Positions 9,601 to 20,733 of a stretch of 64,000 nt of DNA are shown in pieces. A program made the translations under genes and the position numbers. The stretch comes from Strigamia acuminata (Eukaryota > Arthropoda > Chilopoda > Geophilomorpha > Linotaeniidae). Within the stretch, counting starts at the first letter, position 1. Every line of letters begins with the position of its first letter. Location: contig CASHSZ010000029.1 of assembly GCA_949358305.1 (NCBI GenBank), positions 62,001 to 126,000 of the forward strand, in the 5' to 3' direction. Under the pieces are notes generated by a model that was given only the letters and a program-made list of their open reading frames with translations, was not told the DNA's origin and made no database searches.

Positions 9601-11918
9601 TGTTGGGTATTGTTTGGAAAGTTCAAGAAGATGTTATCATGTTTAGGATACCTGAAGGAGTTGAGATTACCAGAACAAGAAGGGGTATCTTATCTTTGGT
9701 GGCATCGGTCTTCGATCCTCTCGGATTGATCTCACCGGTCATCTTGCCGATGAAATTACTTTTGCAGTCCATGTGGGGGCGAGAGATCAAGTGGGACGAT
9801 AGGATTTCGGACGAGAGTTCTGAGCGAGTTACCAAATGGTACACCGACTTGCAACGTCTTATTGACGCAAAGGTCAAGCGATGGATGGGAACTTATTCGG
9901 GTCAATCATTAGATCTTGAAGTATATTGCGACGCAAGCCCGCAAGCGTATGGATGCGCAATTTATGTCCGCGCTGCGTCTGGAGATTGTCAGTTGCTTCT
10001 AAGCAAAGGACGCATTGCTCCGATGACAAAGTTATCCCTACCACGCCTAGAGCTGACCGCCACAGTAGTGGGCGTCCGTATGACAGAGTATTTGTTGAAG
10101 GATTTCCTGCCTACCTATCCCATTGGTAAAGTCAGTTATTTCTCTGACTCAATGGTAGCATTAGGCTGGATAAGATCCGTTAAAAACCGTTGGAAGCCCT
10201 ATGTTTCCAATCGGGTTGCAGAAGTTTTAGAAAAGTCTAGTCCGGAACAGTGGACATACATTCCGACAGAGCGGAATCCAGCAGACGTTTTTACGCGACC
10301 TTGCGACGCTAGAAGCCTAATGGCTAACCGTCTTTGGTGGGATGGACCTGGCCAACCAGAAGTTCTTCCTATCGATTTAGATACCGTCGTTTTTCCGTTT
10401 GAGGAAGAGAAAAAAGGGAAGGTTGTTACAGCTAGCATGCTGGGAAAAGCATTCACGATCAAATTTTTTGAACGCTTTAGCTCATTTAGTAAGCTTGTGA
10501 AAGTGTTTGCGCGCATGAGGCGCTGGCTACCTTTTTCTTCTTCGCGTGGAAGGGACCTCGAGTACCTCGAAATGGAGTTAGCCGAGGAAAAGGTTATTCG
10601 TTTAACACAGGACGCGTACTTTCGAGACGAGATATTAGCCACAGAGCTTAAGGAGAAGGTCCACAAGGAGTCAATCCTGAAAAATTTCGACATTTTTCTT
10701 GACGAAAAAGAGATTTTGAGACTTAGAAGTCGTTTAGGGAAGTCGACACTGTCTTTCGACGAAGCTTACCCTATTCTATTACACCCTGACAGCTGGGTCA
10801 CCAAACTGATCATTAGACGAGCTCACCTGCAGTTGTTGCACGGTGACCTTAGCGAGACACTTTATCGTGTCCGAGATCGCTATTGGGTGATACGAGGTCG
10901 AAGAACAGTTAAGTCTGTGATTCGTAGCTGCCTAACCTGTAGGAAGGAACGATTAGGACGTCATAATCCTTCTACTGGCGATCCTCCTATGGAGAGAGTT
11001 ACGCCGGCAGCTCCGTTTCAAAACACGGGCATAGATCACCTCGGACCATTGAAAATCACGAGTAAGGAAAAGGACAAAAAGGTATACATATTACTATTTA
11101 CCTGCCTGGCGACGAGAGCCATTCACTTGGAAGTCTCGGTTGATTTATCGGTCGAGAAGTTTCTGTTGGCGTTCCGTCGTTTTGGCGCTCGATTCGGTTA
11201 TCCGGCGAAGGTCTTCTCGGACAATTCGAAGACCTTCGAGCGGGGTAGCCAAGAGATTCAATCGTGGGGGAAGTTATTGTGTAAGGACGGGATAAAGACA
11301 TTGCTTTCGGAAAAGCGAATAGTCTGGTCTTTTATCCCACCTCTCTCGCCATGGGCGGGCGGAGCTTGGGAAAGGCTCGTCCGTTCCGTGAAGGACAAGC
11401 TACGGAAGACGTTGCTTTGCCATACAGTCGATTTGGAAACGTTACAGACACTGTCGGCGGAAGTCAGTTCGGTACTGAACTCGCGTCCTCTCTCTTACGT
11501 ACACGAGGAACCTGACGGGGGCCGCGTCATTTCACCCGAAAATTTCTTAACAGGAGGTATGCCGAAGTTTGTTATAAATCGACCATTGCACGCCATTCGT
11601 AGAAAGGATTTACTGCATCTAGAGAAGAAGCGGAGACTTCACCTCTGGGAGTTTTGGAGGCTTTGGAAGGAAAGCTACTTAAAGCAGCTCCGGAACTTCC
11701 ACGAGGTGAAGGGGGATTCCGCATACAAAAATCCAGAAGTTGGACAAGTGGTTTTGCTGGAGAAAGTAGGAAGCAATCCCTATTTCTGGCCTCTTGCCCG
11801 TATCACCGAGGTCATGCCCGGGGAAGACGGTCTCGTTCGAGTCGTACGTGTGCTTTCGTCAAACGGCAAAGAATACAGACGATCGGTCAAACACGTACGG
11901 GCGTTGGAGCTGGACTAG
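6663..11918 (+). CDS. gag-pol: BEL/Pao gag-pol polyprotein (1751 aa, intact)
   Basis: Makes the capsid and all enzymes for reverse transcription and integration. Domains in order: Gag of the DUF1759 type (about 115-300, with an LPKLEIAKFGGE stretch from 148); three zinc knuckles, C376-C379-H383-C388, C407-C410-H415-C420 and C426-C429-H433-C438, which bind the RNA genome; an aspartic protease (DUF1758-like) with D491-P-G where DSG or DTG is expected; RT with catalytic D827 (ADIKQAF), PFG at 877 and YMDD at 914-917; the A17-type linker (FDPLGLISP); RNase H with D1090, E1130, D1162 and D1208; integrase with zinc-binding H1388, H1393, C1423, C1426 and catalytic D1458, D1520, E1570; and a DUF5641-like C-terminus from about 1693. 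The start is chosen because the ATG is the first in the frame after the leader and has A at -3. There is no frameshift between gag and pol, as usual in BEL, and no stop or gap. There is no env. It was probably recently active; the protease motif is the one oddity. Confidence 0.95.
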   Translation: MSTSPGRTSPTPVTIPKPDELDVLTSRFETVGVAVEELLKESKAITDPAELEATALAAEEQIKKMVDDLNLMQPLIPRDQYMTNLKEIEGYYTPMAVLKHRSQVAQRFVSHWTANASTLSASTSQNQTNVSQQSSLSQLARRNRNAKLPKLEIAKFGGEVVEFKSFLDRFDSTVHTNSDLSEVEKLQYLQSFCTGEAATLISTFRQVDGSYDLARSELIRSYGDDEAQRAALLKSLKDLKPITEVHPVKAVKAQLTKLSATIRMLEQLSVPVQTAGFLLAPDVLRKFPPIMVTQFYRSHGTKSSNLLTILDFFATEVKLLEQVEDVMGSNLLHIKKDKVDKSDQKEQRKGTMSTCALAQGTKSSSNPKLTVDKATCIFCKEGHANSFCKKEISVEDKSAIAQKNRLCYNCLQSGHMAIRCRLKTSCKTCGGRHHSSICRKAIVTSPGGAEKSKDVSANVSLAISSTLQLMIFTAELKTKSGGSHTVRGMLDPGSHRSYILKSVADRIRLKSCGSIEATAQRLNEENAGSTSYDVYKVLLQSRHGAKELKVTALSAKSLPHVYGIASPETIRKVKDLGFELAEDLPSTAGNVDILLGVDVWWEICLDGRKRLDSRLGLVNTIFGWVLSGAAGSTDVFSESSRDVSCCNTCDIKTDRDLEKLWSLEAVGISAGERDSDFIRDRFEKTKTRREDGRYEVCLPFNERIGSLESNWDLALNQLSHTLRRIDSSSDHKERYHKAMWDYVREEHAEVVPLAERYKKSGVYVIPHHPVIREDRDTTKFRVVFNASSSKKGVPSLNDCLYPGPSLNPDIVPVIVRFRLYCVVAIADIKQAFLQVLIKLEHCDYLRFLWVSDEYFQNEYSWQNLWDHLVVLRMIVVPFGVNSSPFLLCAVIRAQGRLYLVLFPKEADALDKGIYMDDLTSGDDNAAKTTQHCVNLRTILDEGKLPLVKWATSSAEVFNALKGEDFHMRAEEFKDLDIIKMLGIVWKVQEDVIMFRIPEGVEITRTRRGILSLVASVFDPLGLISPVILPMKLLLQSMWGREIKWDDRISDESSERVTKWYTDLQRLIDAKVKRWMGTYSGQSLDLEVYCDASPQAYGCAIYVRAASGDCQLLLSKGRIAPMTKLSLPRLELTATVVGVRMTEYLLKDFLPTYPIGKVSYFSDSMVALGWIRSVKNRWKPYVSNRVAEVLEKSSPEQWTYIPTERNPADVFTRPCDARSLMANRLWWDGPGQPEVLPIDLDTVVFPFEEEKKGKVVTASMLGKAFTIKFFERFSSFSKLVKVFARMRRWLPFSSSRGRDLEYLEMELAEEKVIRLTQDAYFRDEILATELKEKVHKESILKNFDIFLDEKEILRLRSRLGKSTLSFDEAYPILLHPDSWVTKLIIRRAHLQLLHGDLSETLYRVRDRYWVIRGRRTVKSVIRSCLTCRKERLGRHNPSTGDPPMERVTPAAPFQNTGIDHLGPLKITSKEKDKKVYILLFTCLATRAIHLEVSVDLSVEKFLLAFRRFGARFGYPAKVFSDNSKTFERGSQEIQSWGKLLCKDGIKTLLSEKRIVWSFIPPLSPWAGGAWERLVRSVKDKLRKTLLCHTVDLETLQTLSAEVSSVLNSRPLSYVHEEPDGGRVISPENFLTGGMPKFVINRPLHAIRRKDLLHLEKKRRLHLWEFWRLWKESYLKQLRNFHEVKGDSAYKNPEVGQVVLLEKVGSNPYFWPLARITEVMPGEDGLVRVVRVLSSNGKEYRRSVKHVRALELD

Positions 11919-11968
11919 AGCGCCGGACCTTTCGGCCGGCTGTTCTCTTCTTTTTCGGCTGGCAGCGA
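11919..11968 (+). other. Spacer between gag-pol stop and 3' LTR; no classic polypurine tract
   Basis: Only 50 bp. It contains a GCCGG/CCGGC hairpin (11922-11940), then a pyrimidine-rich run (TGTTCTCTTCTTTTTC), then GGCTGGCAGCGA against the LTR. A purine run on this strand would be expected here as plus-strand primer and is not evident. Confidence 0.7.
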
Positions 11969-13239
11969 TGTTGCGAGCAGGAACGCAACAAAAAGATTTA
12001 GAAGTTTTCCACGTTTTGGCTTCTGAAAAGAAGATTTGACTTTTTAATTTGCTTTTTAGTTTTTGACACAAGTTGGAGACATATCTGAGATGTCCGGTTG
12101 TTTGGCTGACCCGCGGTCTTGTTTGGTGATGTCCTTGACGGTCGTCATGCTGCCAGTCGCACCTGGATTGGTCGGGAGATGTGTTGTCGGTCACTTGTGG
12201 TCGTTTTGATGTGATCGTTTTAGTGGTTTAGTAATTCTGTGTATTAGTTTAAGAATTATTAGAGTTGTTTTGAGATAGGCATATTTTATTTGATTGTTGT
12301 TTACCTTTTGCTTGATGTTTTAGGGGGTCAGCGACTTTCCAAGACGTGAGGCAGCAGGTGGCGAGCGGCGTAAAGCTCCCGTGACAGTGACGGCATTTGG
12401 ACGCATCGGATCCGCGTGTGTGTTTAGAGCGGCGTCGATACGCCTTGGTTTGGACTCTCGTTCGAGTCCCCACGCTGTTTGGAAGGTCCTTGCGTCGATG
12501 TCTGGTCAAGGGCGGCTATGGAAGTCTGTCTGGCTCGCTCCTGTTCGCCTGCACAGCTGTAAGCAAGTTGCTGTGCCGCCATCTTGCATGATGAGCGGTT
12601 GGCTTTTGTCTTTGAGAAGGAAAGTTGGCTTTCCTCTGGAACTAAGAATGGGAATTGTTAATACTTGTTTATTTATGTATTTTATGCCTCTAATAGATGT
12701 TAAGATTAAGCTTTTATTACTTGTTATCAATTTGATGTAAAAGGGTTAAGTTTGAGACACGTAGCGCCCTCTTTGGAGGCAATAAGTTATTTATAATGAG
12801 TAATTGTCGCTTGTAAATAAGCCTATTTTAGCGCCATTGTTCACGGTTGCTAGGCGCTTGTTGTTGCTAGGTTGAGAGTGAGTTACTGTTGTTACTAGCT
12901 GTTGCTAGAAGAAGCTTGTTATGGTTGATTTAGAATAAATAAGTTGTTATTCTTTTCTCTTTCTTTGATGTTCTTCCTTTGGATTATTTCTGAAATGAGT
13001 TCCCAGAGAATGAGTGAGTAGAGAGCCAAGCTGACTCTCCTCCTCCTTGAAGACACATTTGCTGGCCCATTAGCTGAGATGTTTCTCCCATCTGATCTAC
13101 TGTTTGAGAACTAGGCCTAATGATAGGCCTAACGCTTTCTGCTGCTGGAATTTCTACTATACGATCATGGATGCGCAACAGGACAGTTGCCTATGAATGT
13201 ACCACGCAACTTCCGAGTTCGACATGTCTGTTTGCAACA
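11969..13239 (+). repeat. 3' LTR (1271 bp)
   Basis: Copy of the 5' LTR at offset +7381, TG...CA, with no difference seen. It carries the poly(A) signal that ends the element's transcript. It is followed directly by the right target duplication and the satellite. Confidence 0.97.
12934..12939 (+). promoter_or_regulatory. Poly(A) signal AATAAA in 3' LTR
   Basis: Same signal as at 5553, with the T-rich element downstream. It is the likely 3' end signal for the genomic transcript, roughly 280-300 bp before the element's end. Confidence 0.65.
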
Positions 13240-13243
13240 TTTG
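13240..13243. repeat. Target-site duplication TTTG, right copy
   Basis: Matches 4584-4587. The interrupted monomer is 4564-4587 (24 bp) plus 13244-13359 (116 bp), exactly 140 bp once this copy is discounted. Confidence 0.95.
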
Positions 13244-15901
13244 TGCTAAGTCAACTGTGATGAGATCAAAAGTCTATTCTCCCAAATCATTGGTTGGATG
13301 TTTCTAAAACTTATATTGGAGCCTTCTACTAAGGTTTAAACACTATTTCTGAACATTCAGAGACATTGGTCTTGTGGTGTTTGTGCTAAGTCAACTGTGA
13401 TGAGATCAAAAGTCTATTCTCCCAAATCATTGGTTGGATGTTTCTAAAACTTACATTGGAGCCTTCTACTAAGGTTTAAACACTATTTCTGAACATTCAG
13501 AGACATTGGTCTTGTGGTGTTTGTGCTAAGTCAACTGTGATGAGATCAAAAGTCTATTCTCCCAAATCATCGGTTGAATGTTTCTAAAACTTACATTGGA
13601 GCCTTCTACTAAGGTTTAAACACTATTTCTGAACATTCAGAGACATTGGTCTTGTGGTGTTTGTGCTAAGTCAACTGTGATGAGATCAAAAGTCTATTCT
13701 CCCAAATCATCGGTTGGATGTTTCTAAAACTTACATTGGAGCCTTCTACTAAGGTTTAAACACTATTTCTGAACATTCAGAGACATTGGTCTTGTGGTGT
13801 TTGTGCTAAGTCAACTGTGATGAGATCAAAAGTCTATTCTCCCAAATCATTGGTTGGATGTTTCTAAAACTTACATTGGAGCCTTCTACTAAGGTTTAAA
13901 CACTATTTCTGAACATTCAGAGACATTGGTCTTGTGGTGTTTGTGCTAAGTCAACTGTGATGAGATCAAAAGTCTATTCTCCCAAATCATCGGTTGAATG
14001 TTTCTAAAACTTACATTGGAGCCTTCTACTAAGGTTCAAACACTATTTCTGAACATTCAGAGACATTGGTCTTGTGGTGTTTGTGCTAAGTCAACTGCGA
14101 TGTGAAATAAGCTCAAAATTTTTTTTTCAAAATTTATTGCTTGGGTGTTGCTAAAACTTACATTGAAGGCTTCTACTAAGGTTTAAACACTATTTCTAAA
14201 CATTCAGAGACATTGGTCTTGTGGTGTTTGTGCTAAGTCAACTGTGATGAGATCAAAAGTCTATTCTCCCAAATCATCGGTTGGATGTTTCTAAAACTTA
14301 CATTGGAGCCTTCTACTAAGGTTTAAACACTATTTCTGAACATTCAGAGACATTGGACTTGTGGTGTTTGTGCTAAGTCAACTGCGATGTGAAATGAGCT
14401 CAAAATTTTTTTTTCAAAATTTATTGCTTGGGTGTTGCTAAAACTTATATTGAAGGCTTCTACTAAGGTTTAAACACTATTTCTGAACATTCAGAGACAT
14501 TGGTCTTGTGGTGTTTGTGCTAAGTCAACTGCGATGTGAAATGAGCTCAAAATTTTTTTTTCAAAATTTAATGCTTGGGTGTTGCTAAAACTTACATTGA
14601 AGGCTTCTACTAAGGTTTAAACACTATTTCTGAACATTCAGAGACATTGGTCTTGTGGTGTTTGTGCTAAGTCAACTGTGATGAGATCAAAAGTCTATTC
14701 TCCCAAATCATCGGTTGGATGTTTCTAAAACTTACATTGGAGCTTTCTACTAAGGTTTAAACACTATTTCTGAACATTCAGAAAACATTGGTCTTATGGT
14801 GTTTGTGCTAAGTCAACTGTGATGAGATCAAAAGTCTATTCTCCCAAATCATCGGTTGGATGTTTCTAAAACTTACATTGGAGCCTTCTACTAAGGTTTA
14901 AACACTATTTCTGAACATTCAGAGACATTGGTCTTGTGGTGTTTGTGCTAAGTCAACTGTGATGAGATCAAAAGTCTATTCTCCCAAATCATTGGTTGGA
15001 TGTTTCTAAAACTTACATTGGAGCCTTCTACTAAGGTTTAAACACTATTTCTGAACATTCAGAGACATTGGTCTTGTGGTGTTTGTGCTAAGTCAACTGT
15101 GATGAGATCAAAAGTCTATTCTCCCAAATCATCGGTTGGATGTTTCTAAAACTTACATTGGAGCTTTCTACTAAGGTTTAAACACTATTTCTGAACATTC
15201 AGAGACATTGGTCTTATGGTGTTTGTGCTAAGTCAACTGTGATGAGATCAAAAGTCTATTCTCCCAAATCATCGGTTGGATGTTTCTAAAACTTACATTG
15301 GAGCCTTCTACTAAGGTTTAAACACTATTTCTGAACATTCAGAGACATTGGTCTTGTGGTGTTTGTGCTAAGTCAACTGTGATGAGATCAAAAGTCTATT
15401 CTCCCAAATCATTGGTTGGATGTTTCTAAAACTTACATTGGAGCCTTCTACTAAGGTTTAAACACTATTTCTGAACATTCAGAGACATTGGTCTTGTGGT
15501 GTTTGTGCTAAGTCAACTGTGATGAGATCAAAAGTCTATTCTCCCAAATCATCGGTTGAATGTTTCTAAAACTTACATTGGAGCCTTCTACTAAGGTTTA
15601 AACACTATTTCTGAACATTCAGAGACATTGGTCTTGTGGTGTTTGTGCTAAGTCAACTGTGATGAGATCAAAAGTCTATTCTCCCAAATCATCGGTTGGA
15701 TGTTTCTAAAACTTACATTGGAGCCTTCTACTAAGGTTTAAACACTATTTCTGAACATTCAGAGACATTGGTCTTGTGGTGTTTGTGCTAAGTCAACTGT
15801 GATGAGATCAAAAGTCTATTCTCCCAAATCATTGGTTGGATGTTTCTAAAACTTACATTGGAGCCTTCTACTAAGGTTTAAACACTATTTCTGAACATTC
15901 A
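13244..15901 (+). repeat. Satellite block right of the element (A-rich)
   Basis: Starts with the second part of the interrupted monomer, then mostly A monomers with B at 14060, 14347 and 14494. It contains a 141-bp variant boundary (CAGAAAACATTGG, one extra base, at 14780) and a local 3-monomer repetition around the AGCTTTC/CTTATGG pair (near 14741 and 15163). The block is repeated at 60.5-63 kb. Confidence 0.85.
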
Positions 15902-18900
15902 GAGACATTGGTCTTGTGGTGTTTGTGCTAAGTCAACTGTGATGAGATCAAAAGTCTATTCTCCCAAATCATCGGTTGAATGTTTCTAAAACTTACATTG
16001 GAGCCTTCTACTAAGGTTTAAACACTATTTCTGAACATTCAGAGACATTGGTCTTGTGGTGTTTGTGCTAAGTCAACTGCGATGTGAAATAAGCTCAAAA
16101 TTTTTTTTTCAAAATTTATTGCTTGGGTGTTGCTAAAACTTATATTGAAGGCTTCTACTAAGGTTTAAACACTATTTCTGAACATTCAGAGACATTGGTC
16201 TTGTGGTGTTTGTGCTAAGTCAACTGCGATGTGAAATGAGCTCAAAATTTTTTTTTCAAAATTTAATGCTTGGGTGTTGCTAAAACTTACATTGAAGGCT
16301 TCTACTAAGGTTTAAACACTATTTCTGAACATTCAGAGACATTGGTCTTGTGGTGTTTGTGCTAAGTCAACTGTGATGAGATCAAAAGTCTATTCTCCCA
16401 AATCATCAGTTGGATGTTTCTAAAACTTACATTGGAGCTTTCTACTAAGGTTTAAACACTATTTCTGAACATTCAGAAAACATTGGTCTTATGGTGTTTG
16501 TGCTAAGTCAACTGTGATGAGATCAAAAGTCTATTCTCCCAAATCATCGGTTGGATGTTTCTAAAACTTACATTGGAGCCTTCTACTAAGGTTTAAACAC
16601 TATTTCTGAACATTCAGAGACATTGGTCTTGTGGTGTTTGTGCTAAGTCAACTGTGATGAGATCAAAAGTCTATTCTCCCAAATCATTGGTTGGATGTTT
16701 CTAAAACTTACATTGGAGTCTTCTACTAAGGTTTAAACACTATTTCTGAACATTCAGAGACATTGGTCTTGTGGTGTTTGTGCTAAGTCAACTGTGATGA
16801 GATCAAAAGTCTATTCTCCCAAATCATCGGTTGAATGTTTCTAAAACTTACATTGGAGCCTTCTACTAAGGTTTAAACACTATTTCTGAACATTCAGAGA
16901 CATTGGTCTTGTGGTGTTTGTGCTAAGTCAACTGTGATGAGATCAAAAGTCTATTCTCCCAAATCATCGGTTGGATGTTTCTAAAACTTACATTGGAGCC
17001 TTCTACTAAGGTTTAAACACTATTTCTAAACATTTAGAGACATTGGTCTTGTGGTGTTTGTGCTAAGTCAACTGCGATGTGAAATAAGCTCAAAATTTTT
17101 TTTTCAAAATTTATTGCTTGGGTGTTGCTAAAACTTACATTGAAGGCTTCTACTAAGGTTTAAACACTATTTCTGAACATTCAGAGACATTGGTCTTGTG
17201 GTGTTTGTGCTAAGTCAACTGCGATGTGAAATGAGCTCAAAATTTTTTTTTCAAAATTTAATGCTTGGGTGTTGCTAAAACTTATATTGAAGGCTTCTAC
17301 TAAGGTTTAAACACTATTTCTGAACATTCAGAGACATTGGACTTGTGGTGTTTGTGCTAAGTCAACTGTGATGAGATCAAAAGTCTATTCTCCCAAATCA
17401 TCGGTTGGATGTTTCTAAAACTTACATTGGAGCCTTCTACTAAGGTTTAAACACTATTTCTGAACATTCAGAGACATTGGTCTTATGGTGTTTGTGCTAA
17501 GTCAACTGTGATGAGATCAAAAGTCTATTCTCCCAAATCAACGGTTGGATGTTTCTAAAACTTACATTGGAGCCTTCTACTAAGGTTTAAACACTATTTC
17601 TGAACATTCAGAGACATTGGTCTTGTGGTGTTTGTGCTAAGTCAACTGTGATGAGATCAAAAGTCTATTCTCCCAAATCATTGGTTGGATGTTTCTAAAA
17701 CTTACATTGGAGCCTTCTACTAAGGTTTAAACACTATTTCTGAACATTCAGAGACATTGGTCTTGTGGTGTTTGTGCTAAGTCAACTGTGATGAGATCAA
17801 AAGTCTATTCTTCCAAATCATCGGTTGGATGTTTCTAAAACTTACATTGGAGCCTTCTACTAAGGTTTAAACACTATTTCTGAACATTTAGAGACATTGG
17901 TCTTGTGGTGTTTGTGCTAAGTCAACTGCGATAAGAAATAAGCTCAAAATTTTTTTTTCAAAATTTATTGCTTGGGTGTTGCTAAAACTTACATTGAAGG
18001 CTTCTACTAAGGTTTAAACACTATTTCTAAACATTCAGAGACATTGGTCTTGTGGTGTTTGTGCTAAGTCAACTGTGATGAGATCAAAAGTCTATTCTCC
18101 CAAATCATCGGTTGGATGTTTCTAAAACTTACATTGGAGCCTTCTACTAAGGTTTAAACACTATTTCTGAACATTTAGAGACATTGGTCTTGTGGTGTTT
18201 GTGCTAAGTCAACTGTGATGAGATCAAAAGTCTATTCTCCCAAATCATCGGTTGAATATTTCTAAAACTTACATTGGAGCCTTCTACTAAGGTTTAAACA
18301 CTATTTCTGAACATTCAGAGACATTGGTCTTGTGGTGTTTGTGCTAAGTCAACTGTGATGAGATCAAAAGTCTATTCTCCCAAATCATCGGTTGAATGTT
18401 TCTAAAACTTACATTGGAGCCTTCTACTAAGGTTTAAACACTATTTCTGAACATTCAGAGACATTGGTCTTGTGGTGTTTGTGCTAAGTCAACTGCGATG
18501 TGAAATAAGCTCAAAATTTTTTTTTCAAAATTTATTGCTTGGGTGTTGCTAAAACTTATATTGAAGGCTTCTACTAAGGTTTAAACACTATTTCTGAACA
18601 TTCAGAGACATTGGTCTTGTGGTGTTTGTGCTAAGTCAACTGCGATGTGAAATGAGCTCAAAATTTTTTTTTCAAAATTTAATGCTTGGGTGTTGCTAAA
18701 ACTTACATTGAAGGCTTCTACTAAGGTTTAAACACTATTTCTGAACATTCAGAGACATTGGTCTTGTGGTGTTTGTGCTAAGTCAACTGTGATGAGATCA
18801 AAAGTCTATTCTCCCAAATCATCAGTTGGATGTTTCTAAAACTTACATTGGAGCTTTCTACTAAGGTTTAAACACTATTTCTGAACATTCAGAAAACATT

Positions 18901-20733
18901 GGTCTTATGGTGTTTGTGCTAAGTCAACTGTGATGAGATCAAAAGTCTATTCTCCCAAATCATCGGTTGGATGTTTCTAAAACTTACATTGGAGCCTTCT
19001 ACTAAGGTTTAAACACTATTTCTGAACATTCAGAGACATTGGTCTTGTGGTGTTTGTGCTAAGTCAACTGTGATGAGATCAAAAGTCTATTCTCCCAAAT
19101 CATTGGTTGGATGTTTCTAAAACTTACATTGGAGTCTTCTACTAAGGTTTAAACACTATTTCTGAACATTCAGAGACATTGGTCTTGTGGTGTTTGTGCT
19201 AAGTCAACTGTGATGAGATCAAAAGTCTATTCTCCCAAATCATCGGTTGAATGTTTCTAAAACTTACATTGGAGCCTTCTACTAAGGTTTAAACACTATT
19301 TCTGAACATTCAGAGACATTGGTCTTGTGGTGTTTGTGCTAAGTCAACTGTGATGAGATCAAAAGTCTATTCTCCCAAATCATCGGTTGGATGTTTCTAA
19401 AACTTACATTGGAGCCTTCTACTAAGGTTTAAACACTATTTCTAAACATTTAGAGACATTGGTCTTGTGGTGTTTGTGCTAAGTCAACTGCGATGTGAAA
19501 TAAGCTCAAAATTTTTTTTTCAAAATTTATTGCTTGGGTGTTGCTAAAACTTACATTGAAGGCTTCTACTAAGGTTTAAACACTATTTCTGAACATTCAG
19601 AGACATTGGTCTTGTGGTGTTTGTGCTAAGTCAACTGCGATGTGAAATGAGCTCAAAATTTTTTTTTCAAAATTTAATGCTTGGGTGTTGCTAAAACTTA
19701 TATTGAAGGCTTCTACTAAGGTTTAAACACTATTTCTGAACATTCAGAGACATTGGACTTGTGGTGTTTGTGCTAAGTCAACTGTGATGAGATCAAAAGT
19801 CTATTCTCCCAAATCATCGGTTGGATGTTTCTAAAACTTACATTGGAGCCTTCTACTAAGGTTTAAACACTATTTCTGAACATTCAGAGACATTGGTCTT
19901 ATGGTGTTTGTGCTAAGTCAACTGTGATGAGATCAAAAGTCTATTCTCCCAAATCAACGGTTGGATGTTTCTAAAACTTACATTGGAGCCTTCTACTAAG
20001 GTTTAAACACTATTTCTGAACATTCAGAGACATTGGTCTTGTGGTGTTTGTGCTAAGTCAACTGTGATGAGATCAAAAGTCTATTCTCCCAAATCATTGG
20101 TTGGATGTTTCTAAAACTTACATTGGAGCCTTCTACTAAGGTTTAAACACTATTTCTGAACATTCAGAGACATTGGTCTTGTGGTGTTTGTGCTAAGTCA
20201 ACTGTGATGAGATCAAAAGTCTATTCTTCCAAATCATCGGTTGGATGTTTCTAAAACTTACATTGGAGCCTTCTACTAAGGTTTAAACACTATTTCTGAA
20301 CATTTAGAGACATTGGTCTTGTGGTGTTTGTGCTAAGTCAACTGCGATAAGAAATAAGCTCAAAATTTTTTTTTCAAAATTTATTGCTTGGGTGTTGCTA
20401 AAACTTACATTGAAGGCTTCTACTAAGGTTTAAACACTATTTCTAAACATTCAGAGACATTGGTCTTGTGGTGTTTGTGCTAAGTCAACTGTGATGAGAT
20501 CAAAAGTCTATTCTCCCAAATCATCGGTTGGATGTTTCTAAAACTTACATTGGAGCCTTCTACTAAGGTTTAAACACTATTTCTGAACATTTAGAGACAT
20601 TGGTCTTGTGGTGTTTGTGCTAAGTCAACTGTGATGAGATCAAAAGTCTATTCTCCCAAATCATCGGTTGAATATTTCTAAAACTTACATTGGAGCCTTC
20701 TACTAAGGTTTAAACACTATTTCTGAACATTCA
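15902..20733 (+). repeat. Tandem duplication of a 2416-bp 17-mer
   Basis: Copy 1 is 15902-18317 and copy 2 is 18318-20733. Private marks recur at exactly +2416: CAGAAAAC (16474/18890), TTCC in place of TCCC (17811/20227), GCGATAAG (17931/20347) and AACGG. The composition of 12 A, 5 B and one extra base gives 2416. The monomers before and after break the match, which sets the limits. Confidence 0.9.

Larger units (their letters stand above)
4588..13239 (+). mobile_element. Complete BEL/Pao LTR retrotransposon (8652 bp)
   Basis: The order is 5' LTR, primer-binding site, leader, one gag-pol frame, short 3' spacer, 3' LTR, flanked by TTTG target duplications. Family assignment rests on the polyprotein: gag with three zinc knuckles, then protease, RT, RNase H and integrase in the order shared by BEL and Gypsy, but with BEL-type sequence in the RT/RNase H linker (FDPLGLISP) and a BEL-type C-terminal domain. 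There is no env-like frame. The LTRs look identical and the coding frame is unbroken, so the insertion is young. It is nested in a type A satellite monomer. Confidence 0.96.

Noticed and set aside
10199-10693. Reverse-strand frames of 70-164 codons inside gag-pol
   Set aside because: Shadows of the coding strand. The forward frame carries all catalytic motifs.
6663-11918. Gypsy-type or Copia-type element
   Set aside because: Copia places integrase before RT, which is not the case here. Against Gypsy, the A17-type linker, three zinc knuckles, single gag-pol frame and DUF5641-like end fit BEL/Pao.
11794-12039. Short frames overlapping the gag-pol end and the 3' LTR, possible env or accessory gene
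   Set aside because: Only 50 bp separate the stop from the LTR. The frames lack a signal peptide or membrane segment and run through the LTR hairpin.
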